From: a virus
Length of the DNA: 33,216 bases
Direction: 5' to 3' (one strand)
Virus record (IMG/VR): IMGVR_UViG_3300028840_001872
Location: 1 to 33,216 of that record
In this document: piece by piece, positions 1-7,292 of the stretch
Numbering within the stretch: position 1 is the stretch's first letter
Layout: each line of letters opens with the position of its first letter
Program-made: the position numbers and the translations under genes
Notes under the pieces: model-generated
Told to the model about the DNA's origin: nothing
The model's input: only the letters and a program-made list of their open reading frames with translations
Database searches by the model: none

Positions 1-69
1 AGCTTGGCGCAACCCGCTCCCGGCCCTGTTCAAGAAGGACCCGTGAACGAGTCTTTGAATATATCTCAT
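1..69 (-). CDS. Start of an unknown gene, cut by the left edge
   Basis: An ATG at 69-67 overlaps the TGA of the preceding 38-codon gene in a TGATG arrangement. The frame stays open for 23 codons to the edge of the window. The visible protein is basic, beginning M-R-Y-I-Q-R-L-V-H-G. This is too little to assign a family. The stop/start overlap is the same coupling used by most genes here, which is the main reason to believe the start. The rest of the gene lies outside the window. Confidence 0.5.
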   Translation of the reverse strand, partial: MRYIQRLVHGSFLNRAGSGLRQA

Positions 70-185
70 CAATCTTCATCCTTCTCTCCGAATATCAACG
101 CCACCGCACCCAATACAATCCTCAACACCGTGAACACTACGATGAGTATCAATTCCGCCCCGAGGATATACACGAGCTCTCTCAT
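69..185 (-). CDS. Small membrane protein, 38 aa
   Basis: The ATG at 185 overlaps the TAA of the upstream gene (TAATG), and its own TGA overlaps the next start (TGATG). The protein is one hydrophobic stretch (about residues 4-32, rich in L, I, V, A) with an acidic tail ending E-K-D-E-D. This predicts a single membrane-spanning helix. No family is recognisable. A tiny holin-like or membrane-anchoring role is possible, but its position away from the endolysin gives no support. The tight overlap on both sides argues for a real translated gene. Confidence 0.55.
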   Translation of the reverse strand: MRELVYILGAELILIVVFTVLRIVLGAVALIFGEKDED

Positions 186-925
186 TATCGAGCCGTCCTC
201 AGAGCTTGTAGCATCGAATAGCGCATCACCCGAACGTAGTTGGCGCGAACGACCTCCTGTACAGCTGGATGGAAGCGCCAACGCGCCGGTATCCGCGCCT
301 CGGGGACTAGTACGTACAGAATCTCCAACGGATACCGAGCGCCCCGTTTCGCACTCCTCCTCCTCACGACTAGCAGCTGCCCCGAGGAGCTAGACCGTAG
401 GAGGAACGGGGTGCGAGGGTTGAAGCGGGAGCGTTGGCCCTGAGCTCTAGCAGCCTCTCGGGGATTCAGCTGATTGTACCACTTTAGGAGCTCCGATATC
501 CGATAGCGCTTCTTGACCTTGCCGGAGCGGGTCTGATAGGCCTGTTTCCGAAGGTCACGCCCCGGAATAGCCAGCATTCGGCCCTTGTCCGAAGCTCCGC
601 TATAGGCTCCAGGAGTCTTCAGCGCGGAGAACTCGTGCGCCGGCATAAACGTGCTGATCCGGGGCTTCGTGAGGACGTAGGCATTGGTGCGAGCCCTTGT
701 CCGAAGCTCCGACTTCCGAGCGGCCTGGATGGTGATGCCTTGGGGGATGAACTCCGTCTTCAGGTCAAACTCCGCGCGAGTCCTCCGCTGCGCCGCCAAC
801 CGTCCCATCTTCGCCAGCGTAGTCAACCCACGAGCGAAGGCGAACGGGAACTGACGCTCGGAGATTCGCGCCATCGCTCGGAGCGTCGCACTGTTGTCCA
901 CCCGCAACATCGGTCCCCGCATCAT
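185..925 (-). CDS. Arginine-rich possible phage minor tail/virion protein, 246 aa
   Basis: The start codon is preceded by GGGAGGGTGAT. The protein is strongly basic, with little hydrophobic character and no predicted membrane segment. The layout resembles minor tail (gpZ-like) or completion proteins of phages: an N-terminal alpha-helical stretch (A-T-L-R-A-M-A-R...), a middle part with K-T-P-G-A-Y-S-G, an arginine-rich loop region near 170-200, and a C-terminal helix. I infer a virion-associated role from this layout only; no catalytic motif is visible. A profile search against gpZ-like and HK97 gp10-like families would decide. If it is structural, the late genes may continue to the left of this window. 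Confidence 0.5.
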   Translation of the reverse strand: MMRGPMLRVDNSATLRAMARISERQFPFAFARGLTTLAKMGRLAAQRRTRAEFDLKTEFIPQGITIQAARKSELRTRARTNAYVLTKPRISTFMPAHEFSALKTPGAYSGASDKGRMLAIPGRDLRKQAYQTRSGKVKKRYRISELLKWYNQLNPREAARAQGQRSRFNPRTPFLLRSSSSGQLLVVRRRSAKRGARYPLEILYVLVPEARIPARWRFHPAVQEVVRANYVRVMRYSMLQALRTAR

Positions 926-975
926 ATCACCCTCCCTCGATCATGCCCATCTTTGCCCGCCTCCTGTCCTATATA

Positions 976-1230
976 CTACTGTTTTCGGGGCCGCGACGCA
1001 ACCCATTCACGATACGCCACGCAGGAGCGCCGACGCTTCCGACTCCGACACCTCTCCCGGTATCGACATCGCGCGCACGGCTTCCTCCTCTCATGAATCA
1101 TCGCCGCGAACTCCGCTCCCGACATCGTCACACGCTTCGTCCCCGCTATCTCCCGGATCTTCTCCAACTCCGGCACGAACTCCAATCGAGGAGAGGCGGA
1201 GCGCTTCCGGAACGGCCACAACCAGTTCAT
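976..1230 (-). CDS. Small basic cysteine-rich protein, 84 aa
   Basis: The start at 1230 has a clear GGGGAGGTGAAGT ribosome site overlapping the stop of the gene before it. The N-terminal half holds a predicted helix with the pattern F-V-P-E-L-E-K-I-R-E-I-A-G. The C-terminal half has four cysteines in C-A-R-C-R-Y-R-E-R-C followed by R-S-C within an arginine-rich run, suggesting one zinc ion and nucleic-acid contact. Its family is not recognisable. It belongs to a set of at least four small zinc-binding proteins in this window and lies downstream of the clamp-like gene. Confidence 0.6.
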   Translation of the reverse strand: MNWLWPFRKRSASPRLEFVPELEKIREIAGTKRVTMSGAEFAAMIHERRKPCARCRYRERCRSRKRRRSCVAYREWVASRPRKQ

Positions 1231-1233
1231 ACT

Positions 1234-1392
1234 TCACCTCCCCGGTAACAACGGCTCCATCAATCCGGTTTTCCCCCGCTCCGCACACAACGGGCAATAC
1301 TTCGCCGCGCGGTGTACCTTCTGAGTTGTACGGCAACGGCGGCATCGCTTCCAAACGCGCTTCAAGTGTCTATCCCTCGGTAGTCTGTGCAT
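1234..1392 (-). CDS. Tiny zinc-ribbon protein, 52 aa
   Basis: The ATG at 1392 lies just after a run of GGAGGAGGAG, an excellent ribosome binding site placed inside the end of the clamp-like gene (23-base overlap). The 52-residue product begins M-H-R-L-P-R-D-R. It carries two knuckles, C17-R-R-C20 and Y-C33-P-L-C36-A, thirteen residues apart, which is the typical zinc-ribbon form. Its TGA lies four bases before the next ATG. It is highly basic, so nucleic-acid binding is likely. No family name can be given. Longer open frames in the same stretch lack both the ribosome site and the cysteine pattern. Confidence 0.65.
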   Translation of the reverse strand: MHRLPRDRHLKRVWKRCRRCRTTQKVHRAAKYCPLCAERGKTGLMEPLLPGR

Positions 1393-2077
1393 TGCGGCTC
1401 CTCCTCCTCCTTGGTTTGTGTTTCGCTCCGGTCCACATCGACTGTTCCCAGAAAGTCGCCGGAGGCTGACGGGCTCCCTCCTCCCGATACGCCGACATAT
1501 ACCCCAAGACGCTTCGCCCCGTCGCCCAATCTAGACACCTCAGCGCCACATCCCCCCCCTCCCCGAGCCCTATCCACACCGGGGACTCCTCGGTGGCATC
1601 CTCAGCCACTCGCTCCATCGCCTCTAACAGCAGCAAGAGCCGCTTCCGGTTGAGACATAGGACGGTGCCCCGATCGAGCACCCCGAGTATCCGCGACACC
1701 ATCGGCTTCGGGTCCATTCTCCTCCCTGCCGCCCTACAATGTATCGTTCGGCTCCGTCGGCCGTCGGTAGTCTCCGCAGTGAAGTCTCCCTCTCCCTCCA
1801 CCGTCACGTCCAAGTGCTCCAGTATTCCCCGGAACAGCTTATCACGCGGAACGTTCTTCAGTATCTCCCGCGCCGTCCCGTCCGACATAGACACCGCTTC
1901 CATCCCGAGCTCCTCACCCTTCAGCGGGACGTTCACCCGTTCCTTGTACCCTACACCCTCCACCGCCATAAACACTTTCTTGTTCGTCGCCACAGCGGAG
2001 CCGTCTCGGTTCAACTGTAACATCCCATCGTCGCTCACCACCCGCTCCAGCAACAAGTGCTTCCGATTGATAATCAT
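1370..2077 (-). CDS. DNA sliding clamp-like protein, 235 aa
   Basis: This may be a processivity clamp for the phage DNA polymerase. The C-terminal half has the feel of the last beta-clamp domain: a strand plus helix L-C-L-N-R-K-R-L-L-L-L-L-E-A-M (about residue 140), then V-W-I-G-L and a final strand ending in G-Y-M-S-A-Y, near where bacterial clamps have MPMR. The N-terminus (I-I-N-R-K-H-L-L-L-E-R-V) resembles the matching strand-helix of an earlier domain. At 235 residues it would be a two-domain protein, against about 366 in bacteria. The ATG at 2077 is chosen over a GTG at 2098 because it forms an ATGA overlap and has GGAG upstream. The C-terminus is a basic tail. Assignment is by pattern only. 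Confidence 0.5.
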   Translation of the reverse strand: MIINRKHLLLERVVSDDGMLQLNRDGSAVATNKKVFMAVEGVGYKERVNVPLKGEELGMEAVSMSDGTAREILKNVPRDKLFRGILEHLDVTVEGEGDFTAETTDGRRSRTIHCRAAGRRMDPKPMVSRILGVLDRGTVLCLNRKRLLLLLEAMERVAEDATEESPVWIGLGEGGDVALRCLDWATGRSVLGYMSAYREEGARQPPATFWEQSMWTGAKHKPRRRRSRNAQTTEG

Positions 2078-2214
2078 CTTCGCCGCTCTCCTTTCCACTC
2101 AGCCATCCGCCAGGCGAACCGCCACAACACCCGGACGGGAACCGTAGGATAGAACGCCCCAGAGATCACCGCGTACCGCCAGAACAACCAGAGCGCCTTC
2201 AATACGCGCTTCAT
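2074..2214 (-). CDS. Small hydrophobic/basic protein, 46 aa
   Basis: This short gene joins two others by ATGA overlaps at both ends: its ATG at 2214 overlaps the previous TGA, and its TGA overlaps the clamp-like ATG at 2077. GGGAGG lies eight bases before the start. The product begins M-K-R-V-L-K-A-L-W-L-F-W-R-Y-A-V and is rich in W, V, L and R, with a positively charged C-terminus. It could be an amphipathic membrane-associated peptide. No function is recognisable. Perfect coupling on both sides is good evidence that it is translated. Confidence 0.6.
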   Translation of the reverse strand: MKRVLKALWLFWRYAVISGAFYPTVPVRVLWRFAWRMAEWKGERRR

Positions 2215-2522
2215 CGTATCAACCTCCCGAGCGAGGTGACCTGCTCAATGATGAATCCGGAGTCCCGTAACTGCTTCAACGCCTCTCCAAGCTCCGCCCT
2301 TCGTATCCTCATCCGATAGATACAACGTCCCTTCCCCGTCCACTTCGCCGCTCCCGCCGACTTCCTCAATCCCTCCTCGATCACCGTCTCCATCGCCGCC
2401 GCGTCCCTCCCGTACCCCACCACCTCCGCCGTCCCCCATAGCCTTCGCACGGCGTTATCGGGTTTGAATCGAATCCCGAAAACCAGCGATCCCGCATCCG
2501 TTATGGCAAACCGCTCTATCAA
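2211..2522 (-). CDS. Unknown protein, 103 aa, TTG start
   Basis: It starts with TTG at 2522, nine bases after GGGAGG; no ATG fits. The protein is alpha/beta in appearance, with short strands (S-L-V-F-G-I-R-F, C-I-Y-R-M-R-I) and two helices (A-A-M-E-T-V-I-E-E-G and L-G-E-A-L-K-Q-L-R). No motif allows a functional call. It is the first gene after the inverted-repeat region at 2565-2703 and probably the first gene of the leftmost transcript, followed by the 46-residue protein and the clamp-like protein. A role linked to replication is a guess from position only. Confidence 0.6.
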   Translation of the reverse strand: MIERFAITDAGSLVFGIRFKPDNAVRRLWGTAEVVGYGRDAAAMETVIEEGLRKSAGAAKWTGKGRCIYRMRIRRAELGEALKQLRDSGFIIEQVTSLGRLIR

Positions 2523-2564
2523 CGTCCCCTACCTCCCGGCGCTTTCAACCACTTACCAAAACGC

Positions 2565-2582
2565 ACGCCGTAAAAACGTTCG
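2565..2582. repeat. Left arm of an 18-bp perfect inverted repeat
   Basis: The plus strand reads ACGCCGTAAAAACGTTCG here, and its exact reverse complement occurs at 2686-2703. The arm lies 42 bases before the TTG start of the 103-residue gene, between the putative promoter and that start. Confidence 0.85.
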
Positions 2583-2632
2583 ACCTTATACAGTGCTACT
2601 ACCCCTAAGTGACTGTTACTCTACTTACTTAT

Positions 2633-2660
2633 ATTCTACTTAGTAAAGAAAACATAACAA
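2633..2660 (-). promoter_or_regulatory. Possible sigma70-type promoter for the leftmost genes
   Basis: Read on the minus strand, TTGTTA (2660-2655) and TAGAAT (2638-2633) are separated by 16 bases, a fair match to the bacterial consensus. It lies in the AT-rich centre between the inverted-repeat arms and points at the gene starting at 2522. It lacks the 21-bp upstream box found at the two early promoters, so it may be controlled differently. Prediction only. Confidence 0.35.
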
Positions 2661-2685
2661 GATATATGTACCCCCATTCTGATAC

Positions 2686-2703
2686 CGAACGTTTTTACGG
2701 CGT
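2686..2703. repeat. Right arm of the 18-bp inverted repeat
   Basis: The plus strand reads CGAACGTTTTTACGGCGT, an exact reverse complement of 2565-2582. The spacer is 103 bases. The arm lies 32 bases beyond the stop of the radical SAM gene, and the other arm precedes the next gene. Confidence 0.85.
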
Positions 2704-2735
2704 CAATCCGCGTAACCCCCAGCGCTTCCACAACT

Positions 2736-4025
2736 TCACTGGTCCCCATAACCACGATACACATACACCACGTCTCCCTCTGAATCTACCCCACTCGGCC
2801 ACAGCGCACCGCCAAAGTACCGATACGGAGACTTGGCCTCGTTGGGGCTGTTCCAGTAGTACCGGATCAGGTCGAACATCGTGTAGTGGTAGAACCGCGC
2901 ACGCTGGGACGGGGAGCCCCGCACGAGGTTCACCGCCTCCACCGCACGCAGCGTCCGGAAGCACGGCAGGATGTGATCGCGGATATCGCTGAAGTGTACC
3001 TCTCCGCACCGCCGCGCTATTACGATCGCCTCAGTGAACTGGCCCCGGTGATACTTCGCCGTCTCCGGGAGCCCACAGCACGAGCCGTTGAAACACCGGT
3101 CCTTGTGATGGGCGTCGGAGACGTAAAACCGGAGCCGGAGCCGTCGGCAAAGCGCTTCCATCTTGTCGACGTAGGGTTGTTTGATCTTCGGGTTGAGCCG
3201 CATATAGCCAGTCGCGTTCGGGGTGTTCCGGCGGTAGAAGTCGACGATATCAATTCCCAGCGCCTCCGATATCCGATCGAACCGCGCACGACCGTCCTTC
3301 GTCATCCGCCGCTCCACGCAGAAGAACTCCGTAGAGACGGCCCGAGCTCCCGCCGCCGCCGCGCGGCGTATCAGCTCCAGGTATTCGTCCCCTACGTCCG
3401 ACAGCCCAATGATGAACGGTCGGAGCCGAAGCGTTACCGGGACCCCTACCGCCGCCAGCGTCTCCAGCGCCTCCAACCGCTCCTCCGGCGACGGACAGCC
3501 CATCTCAATCGCGCGGGAGCGGTCCCGATCGAGATTGATGATGCTGTATTTCATATTCCAAATATCCCGGTTCCGCGCAAATAGCGTCATATACCGATCG
3601 TCCTCTGTCCACCAAGTGCCCTTCGTGCTGAAGCAGACCGGATACCGGAGCTCCGCGAACAGCTCCAGCAGCTGGAGCCCAACGCCCATCTGACGTTCAA
3701 ACTCATCAAACGGGTCCGAGAGCCCACCCCACTGCATCCAGTACCGATCCGCAATGTACTGGCTGAACATGTTGTTGGTCTCTCCCCGGAACAGCTTGCC
3801 CAGTGCTTCCACGTTGACCGGGTCCGGCCTCTCCTCCGTGTACAGCTTGCGAGTGCCCCCGCTGTTCAGGAGCCAGTTCAGGTGCCGGATGCCCCGTTGG
3901 AAAAAGCTGAAGCAGTACAGGCAGTTGTAGCTGCACCGGGAGTATTGGTCAAACGTCATCGGCATTGAACAGTCCAGCACTTCCCCGGTCCATCTCGGTG
4001 AGCCGTAGAATCTCTGTTTGGTCAT
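2736..4025 (-). CDS. Radical SAM protein, first of two (hypermodification candidate)
   Basis: It has the radical SAM cluster motif C31-S-Y-N-C35-L-Y-C38-F (CxxxCxxC), which binds a [4Fe-4S] cluster and S-adenosylmethionine to start radical chemistry. Later parts resemble the spore photoproduct lyase/COG1533 group: the strand K-Y-S-I-I-N-L near 161 and the F-I-I-G-L-S-D loop near 213. The C-terminal third has more cysteines (D-R-C-F-N-G-S-C-C near 315), possibly an auxiliary cluster. The ATG at 4025 follows GGGAGGACTGA and overlaps the kinase stop. It shares a string with a kinase and a base-transferase candidate, so I infer a step in thymine hypermodification. DNA photoproduct repair is the main alternative. 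Confidence 0.8.
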   Translation of the reverse strand: MTKQRFYGSPRWTGEVLDCSMPMTFDQYSRCSYNCLYCFSFFQRGIRHLNWLLNSGGTRKLYTEERPDPVNVEALGKLFRGETNNMFSQYIADRYWMQWGGLSDPFDEFERQMGVGLQLLELFAELRYPVCFSTKGTWWTEDDRYMTLFARNRDIWNMKYSIINLDRDRSRAIEMGCPSPEERLEALETLAAVGVPVTLRLRPFIIGLSDVGDEYLELIRRAAAAGARAVSTEFFCVERRMTKDGRARFDRISEALGIDIVDFYRRNTPNATGYMRLNPKIKQPYVDKMEALCRRLRLRFYVSDAHHKDRCFNGSCCGLPETAKYHRGQFTEAIVIARRCGEVHFSDIRDHILPCFRTLRAVEAVNLVRGSPSQRARFYHYTMFDLIRYYWNSPNEAKSPYRYFGGALWPSGVDSEGDVVYVYRGYGDQ

Positions 4026-4597
4026 TCAGTCCTCCCTGCAAATATGAAAGTGGCACACAGGCCAATCACCCGCTCAAAATCGGCCTCGGTGTCAAACCGG
4101 ACCGTGGTGATGTCGCCCCGGCTCCGTATCATGTTCATGTATTTAGTGTCCCGGCCGCGCAGGAATGTTTCTGTCTGATTCACGGAGCCTCTTGCGGCCC
4201 TCCGCGCAGCCAGCACTGAGGGAGTCACCCACAGGACCAAGTGCAACCGCTCCTGCGCCTGCAGCCCATCCAAGAATGAATCGCAGAACAGCCGGTCACC
4301 CTCAAACACCACGGTGTCATCGGCATTGCTGAGCCCATTCAGAAAGTACAGCGCATCCTCGTGGACGGCCATGGACAGCCGATCGGTCCCGGCGAACTCT
4401 CCCGCCTCCGGATCGTAGCGTCCAAGGAAGTAGATGAGATGGCCCTGGGCGGGGCCGTTCGTCACCTCGGCCATATGGAACTCCAGCGCTCTCATCTTCC
4501 GGACCGTCCCGACCGCCGCACAACGCTTCACGAGCTCCGCCACCAGTGTCGTTTTTCCCGTCGCCGGGGCTCCCCCGATCGCCAGTAGTCTAGGCAT
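4022..4597 (-). CDS. P-loop kinase, possible 5-hydroxymethyluracil DNA kinase
   Basis: A Walker A loop G-G-A-P-A-T-G-K-T lies at residues 8-16. The middle has G-R-Y-D with G-T-D-R-L-S-M, then V-V-F-E-G-D-R-L-F as a Walker B-like strand, and a later R-x3-R-R-A-A-R lid-like stretch. This is the build of small nucleotide or polynucleotide kinases (AAA_33/HMUD-kinase-like). In phages with hypermodified thymine, a P-loop kinase phosphorylates 5-hydroxymethyluracil in DNA so that a transferase can replace the phosphate. The neighbouring transferase-like gene makes this a good fit, but it remains inferred. The start has GGGAG eight bases upstream, and the stop overlaps the radical SAM gene by four bases. 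Confidence 0.7.
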   Translation of the reverse strand: MPRLLAIGGAPATGKTTLVAELVKRCAAVGTVRKMRALEFHMAEVTNGPAQGHLIYFLGRYDPEAGEFAGTDRLSMAVHEDALYFLNGLSNADDTVVFEGDRLFCDSFLDGLQAQERLHLVLWVTPSVLAARRAARGSVNQTETFLRGRDTKYMNMIRSRGDITTVRFDTEADFERVIGLCATFIFAGRTE

Positions 4598-4826
4598 TGG
4601 TTTGTCTCCCTCGATAGAGAACGATCAACAAGAACAACGCTTCCTTGTAACTCCCGAAGCCGACCCGCTGGACGTTCCGGGGACAGAGTATCTCAACGCC
4701 CAACGGCACCCGATACCAACGCCGCACGCCCTTCCTTACTATACCGGTCCGCGCCTTCCCCCATAGCCAGAACCAACCGCGAATCCCCGGACGGCGTATG
4801 ACTTTGAACTTAGTGATTGGCTTCAA
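4590..4826 (-). CDS. Small basic protein, 78 aa, TTG start
   Basis: The TTG at 4826 overlaps the TGA of the transferase-like gene (TTGA) with GGAGGG just upstream; an upstream ATG in this frame lies inside that gene without such coupling. The product begins M-K-P-I-T-K-F-K-V-I and is rich in R, K, W and G, with a hydrophobic helix A-L-F-L-L-I-V-L-Y near the end. No family is recognised. Its location between kinase and transferase suggests an accessory or partner protein of the same pathway; that is inference from context. Confidence 0.55.
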   Translation of the reverse strand: MKPITKFKVIRRPGIRGWFWLWGKARTGIVRKGVRRWYRVPLGVEILCPRNVQRVGFGSYKEALFLLIVLYRGRQTNA

Positions 4827-5740
4827 GCAATCCCTCCCTCCATCGGACAAGCGGACGGCGGAACGTTATGTTCAACTTTTACTCCTCTCAACGTTCCCTT
4901 CAACTTATTGCGAACTCCACTCCAGCCCATCACCTCTCCGAGATACGATCGAGGGAAAGCGAAGCGCCGCGCCTCCCAATACACTCGGGGACAGGCGCTC
5001 AGATCCTCCATCTGTTTGTCGATGTCGTGCCCCACGTAGTACCGGCCGTGTACCAGGCTGTTGAAATCGCAAAGCGCCGTCTCCATCTCCTCCCACCCCT
5101 CCCACGGCACCTCGCACCGAAGGCAGTAGTTGTAAAACTCCTCCTGAAGCGCTCGGGACTTCGCGCACTCCCCCCACGGCCGTCCCGTCAACAGGGAGAG
5201 TCCTGGGACGGGTCCCGCGCATTTCCCCCCGCCGCCCAATCCGATATCCGGGGACGTGATCGAGCAGCCAAGGACGTTCCGCGACAGATCACACCACTTG
5301 AACGCCGCCCAACTCCCACAGTGAGGGAACGTCTGTACGTCTCGGTACAACGCCTCCCACCCGGCCATTCCTCCCGGCGCGGTCACCTCCTCCAGCCACT
5401 GGGAGAATGGCTTACGGTTCTGGATCATCCAATTCAGGAACTCCGCCGCCCTCTCCGCTCCACCCATACCCCGGAATCCCCGCCGTTCAACTCCCGTCGG
5501 CAGCGCTCTCAGCGAAGGGAACAATACCGCGTCCCTATTCACGCAAATCACAAGCTCTGCCGACCCGAGGTGATACCACGTCAGATAGAGCAGCGTGTGC
5601 CAGATGGCTTGTTCTCGGGTCATCGCCCGCATCCGCTGTACGTGATACAGGACGGGGTAGACCGGATCGATATCGCCGGACTCCTTGTGCTCGATGGCGA
5701 AGCGGATGAACGCCGGCATCAACGTTTCGTGGTACTTCAT
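4823..5740 (-). CDS. Putative thymine pyrophosphorylase/amino acid:DNA transferase, clade 2-like
   Basis: The first third, D-P-V-Y-P-V-L-Y-H-V-Q then E-Q-A-I-W-H-T-L-L-Y-L-T-W-Y-H-L-G-S-A, matches my recollection of the phage alpha-glutamyl/putrescinyl thymine pyrophosphorylase family, clade 2. Those proteins have a DNA-glycosylase-like fold and swap the pyrophosphate on 5-hydroxymethyluracil for an amino acid or amine. The rest holds a conserved-looking block H-C-G-S-W-A-A-F-K-W-C-D-L (about 140-152) and several more cysteines. ATGA coupling to the radical SAM gene upstream and the kinase gene two positions downstream support the role. I have not searched a database; an unrelated phage hypothetical is possible. 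Confidence 0.5.
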   Translation of the reverse strand: MKYHETLMPAFIRFAIEHKESGDIDPVYPVLYHVQRMRAMTREQAIWHTLLYLTWYHLGSAELVICVNRDAVLFPSLRALPTGVERRGFRGMGGAERAAEFLNWMIQNRKPFSQWLEEVTAPGGMAGWEALYRDVQTFPHCGSWAAFKWCDLSRNVLGCSITSPDIGLGGGGKCAGPVPGLSLLTGRPWGECAKSRALQEEFYNYCLRCEVPWEGWEEMETALCDFNSLVHGRYYVGHDIDKQMEDLSACPRVYWEARRFAFPRSYLGEVMGWSGVRNKLKGTLRGVKVEHNVPPSACPMEGGIA

Positions 5741-7074
5741 CGTGTCCTCCAGTACTCCCGCCGATAGTCCTCCGGCTTCAACGCGTGAGCCTCAGCTAGA
5801 TACGGCACACCGCAAGGAATATCCGATCCGCACGCCTCCCGACAGTACAGACAACCGCTCGGAGGACAGACGTCCCACGGGACAAATCGCCCCTCGTGCT
5901 TGATATGGATCGGGACCCGCTGCCCGTGACACTGATCGGCCGTCAAGAACCGAGGACCCATATTGACGCCGGTCTTGTCCATGATGTTCCCGGCCGCGTC
6001 ACGCTCATAGCAGAACTCAAAGCACAGCGACATTGTCACGCCGTTCATCTCGCACGCGTGCTTGTAGAGATTCAAACTCTCTACGCGGTAGCTCTCCCGG
6101 ATGTTGCGGACGTTCCCAATGTTCTCACACCAGAGCTCCGCGAACCGCTCCCAGCGATCCGGAAACAACCGCTTCATCCGGTACATCATCACTGGCGCGG
6201 CGCTCTCCACCATCTCCACGAACTTGAAGATCAAGTGATGAGCTCCGGCTCTCGCCAGCTGTCCGATGAGCTCCACGACCTGCTCCTGAGAGGTGATACC
6301 TGGGATGATCGGATCGACCTGAATGGAGATGTAGATGCCCTGATCGCGGAGCTCTCGGATCGATCGATACGTATCATCGAGGAGCGCCGCCCGGGGGCAG
6401 ATCTTCCGATGATCCTCCTGGTCGCAGGTGATGATACTGTATTGCATATAGCTGAACCGGCTCCGCTTCAGATACTTCACAGCCCAGTCCGGGGGAATCC
6501 GTCGCGTGAGATAGAAGATCGGAAGCCCGTAGGAGGTCAACACCTCACTGAGTTGCTCCACGTTGTGGTACACCTCCTCCAATGGCTGGAACGGCTCCGT
6601 GTATCCCGAGATATACGCCGCCCACCCAAAGTTCATCTCGCTCAGCTGTTTCTCGATCTTCACCGGATACTCCGGATCGACTACCGAGATACCTTGTCCC
6701 CGGTAGCCACGAACGCCGTTGTTGATGTAGCACATCACGCAGTTCAACGGGCAACGTCCACCGTAAGGCTGAGTGAGAAGCGCCTCAGTGTAGCAGGGAC
6801 GGGGCCGAACACCCTTGGGCTCTACTTTCGACTTGTACCAGCCACGCAGCGGAACGTTCTGATCCCGGATGACGTGGGGGGTGGGCTTGAGATACACGCG
6901 CATCGGCTTTCGATTTTCCGGCCGCGCGTTCCTCACCATCCCAATCAACCACTCCTCCCACACACCCTTCTCCGGATCGATCCCGCACTCTCCGGTTTTC
7001 ATCGGCAGCTCCGCACGGCAGAACTTTCGATACTTCCCGTCATCCCAAACGTCAATCGATTTGATAACAGGCAT
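5737..7074 (-). CDS. Radical SAM protein, second of two
   Basis: The cluster motif is C108-P-L-N-C112-V-M-C115-Y, after an unusually long N-terminal region of about 100 residues. The core then follows the COG1533/spore photoproduct lyase style: G-Y-T-E-P-F-Q-P-L-E near 150, Y-L-T-R-R, M-Q-Y-S-I-I-T and Q-V-D-P-I-I-P-G. Near the end a dense cysteine group (V-C-P-P-S-G-C-L-Y-C-R-E-A-C, then C-G) may hold an auxiliary iron-sulfur cluster, seen in several radical SAM enzymes that act on large substrates. The ATG at 7074 has GGAGGG five bases upstream; a GTG three bases earlier is possible. It lies next to the transferase-like gene, so the same pathway is inferred. Confidence 0.8.
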   Translation of the reverse strand: MPVIKSIDVWDDGKYRKFCRAELPMKTGECGIDPEKGVWEEWLIGMVRNARPENRKPMRVYLKPTPHVIRDQNVPLRGWYKSKVEPKGVRPRPCYTEALLTQPYGGRCPLNCVMCYINNGVRGYRGQGISVVDPEYPVKIEKQLSEMNFGWAAYISGYTEPFQPLEEVYHNVEQLSEVLTSYGLPIFYLTRRIPPDWAVKYLKRSRFSYMQYSIITCDQEDHRKICPRAALLDDTYRSIRELRDQGIYISIQVDPIIPGITSQEQVVELIGQLARAGAHHLIFKFVEMVESAAPVMMYRMKRLFPDRWERFAELWCENIGNVRNIRESYRVESLNLYKHACEMNGVTMSLCFEFCYERDAAGNIMDKTGVNMGPRFLTADQCHGQRVPIHIKHEGRFVPWDVCPPSGCLYCREACGSDIPCGVPYLAEAHALKPEDYRREYWRTR

Positions 7075-7289
7075 CACTTCCCTCCCCGAGTCTTGCGGAG
7101 CCGGACCATATACTTGTGGAACCGATCGTACACCTCCTCCGGAAATGTAGAGGTGAACCGCATCGCATTCTTGTCCGTGAGCCGCGTGTGCTTTTCGATC
7201 TCCAACAGGAGCGCTTGAGCCTCATCGCGTTCCGCTTCGGCCCTGACTACGTCCTGCTGTAAGAGATCAATCGCTTCCTCATATTTCAT
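7074..7289 (-). CDS. Small coiled-coil protein, 71 aa
   Basis: The ATG at 7289 follows GGAGGTGAGGA. The first half is a charged helix with heptad character (A-I-D-L-L-Q-Q-D-V-V-R-A-E-A-E-R-D-E-A-Q) and the second half is basic (F-H-K-Y-M-V-R-L-R-K-T-R). Its stop overlaps the start of the radical SAM gene. No known domain is apparent. It may be a small adaptor or regulator of the cluster, or simply an early accessory protein. Confidence 0.6.
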   Translation of the reverse strand: MKYEEAIDLLQQDVVRAEAERDEAQALLLEIEKHTRLTDKNAMRFTSTFPEEVYDRFHKYMVRLRKTRGGK

Positions 7290-7292
7290 TCC

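Larger units (their letters stand above)
2523..2735 (-). other. AT-rich intergenic region with inverted repeat and possible promoter
   Basis: This is one of the two longest gene-free stretches. The central 2583-2685 is far more AT-rich than the rest of the window, with runs such as TTACTTATATTC. It is bounded by the arms of an 18-bp perfect inverted repeat and contains a plausible minus-strand promoter. No open reading frame with a ribosome site is present. It could serve as a control region for the leftmost genes or as a replication origin; the sequence does not decide. Confidence 0.6.

Noticed and set aside
927-950. Seven-codon minigene (M-G-M-I-E-G-G) with AGGAGG upstream
   Set aside because: Too short to separate from chance, since its last codons are themselves the ribosome site of the next gene.
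1091-1354. 87-codon minus-strand frame, and a 71-codon frame at 1362-1577
   Set aside because: They compete with frames that have clear ribosome sites and cysteine knuckles or clamp-like features; their own composition is unlike neighbouring proteins.
2565-2703. Inverted repeat as a transcription terminator
   Set aside because: The arms are 103 bases apart and no U-tract follows; a standard rho-independent terminator is unlikely.
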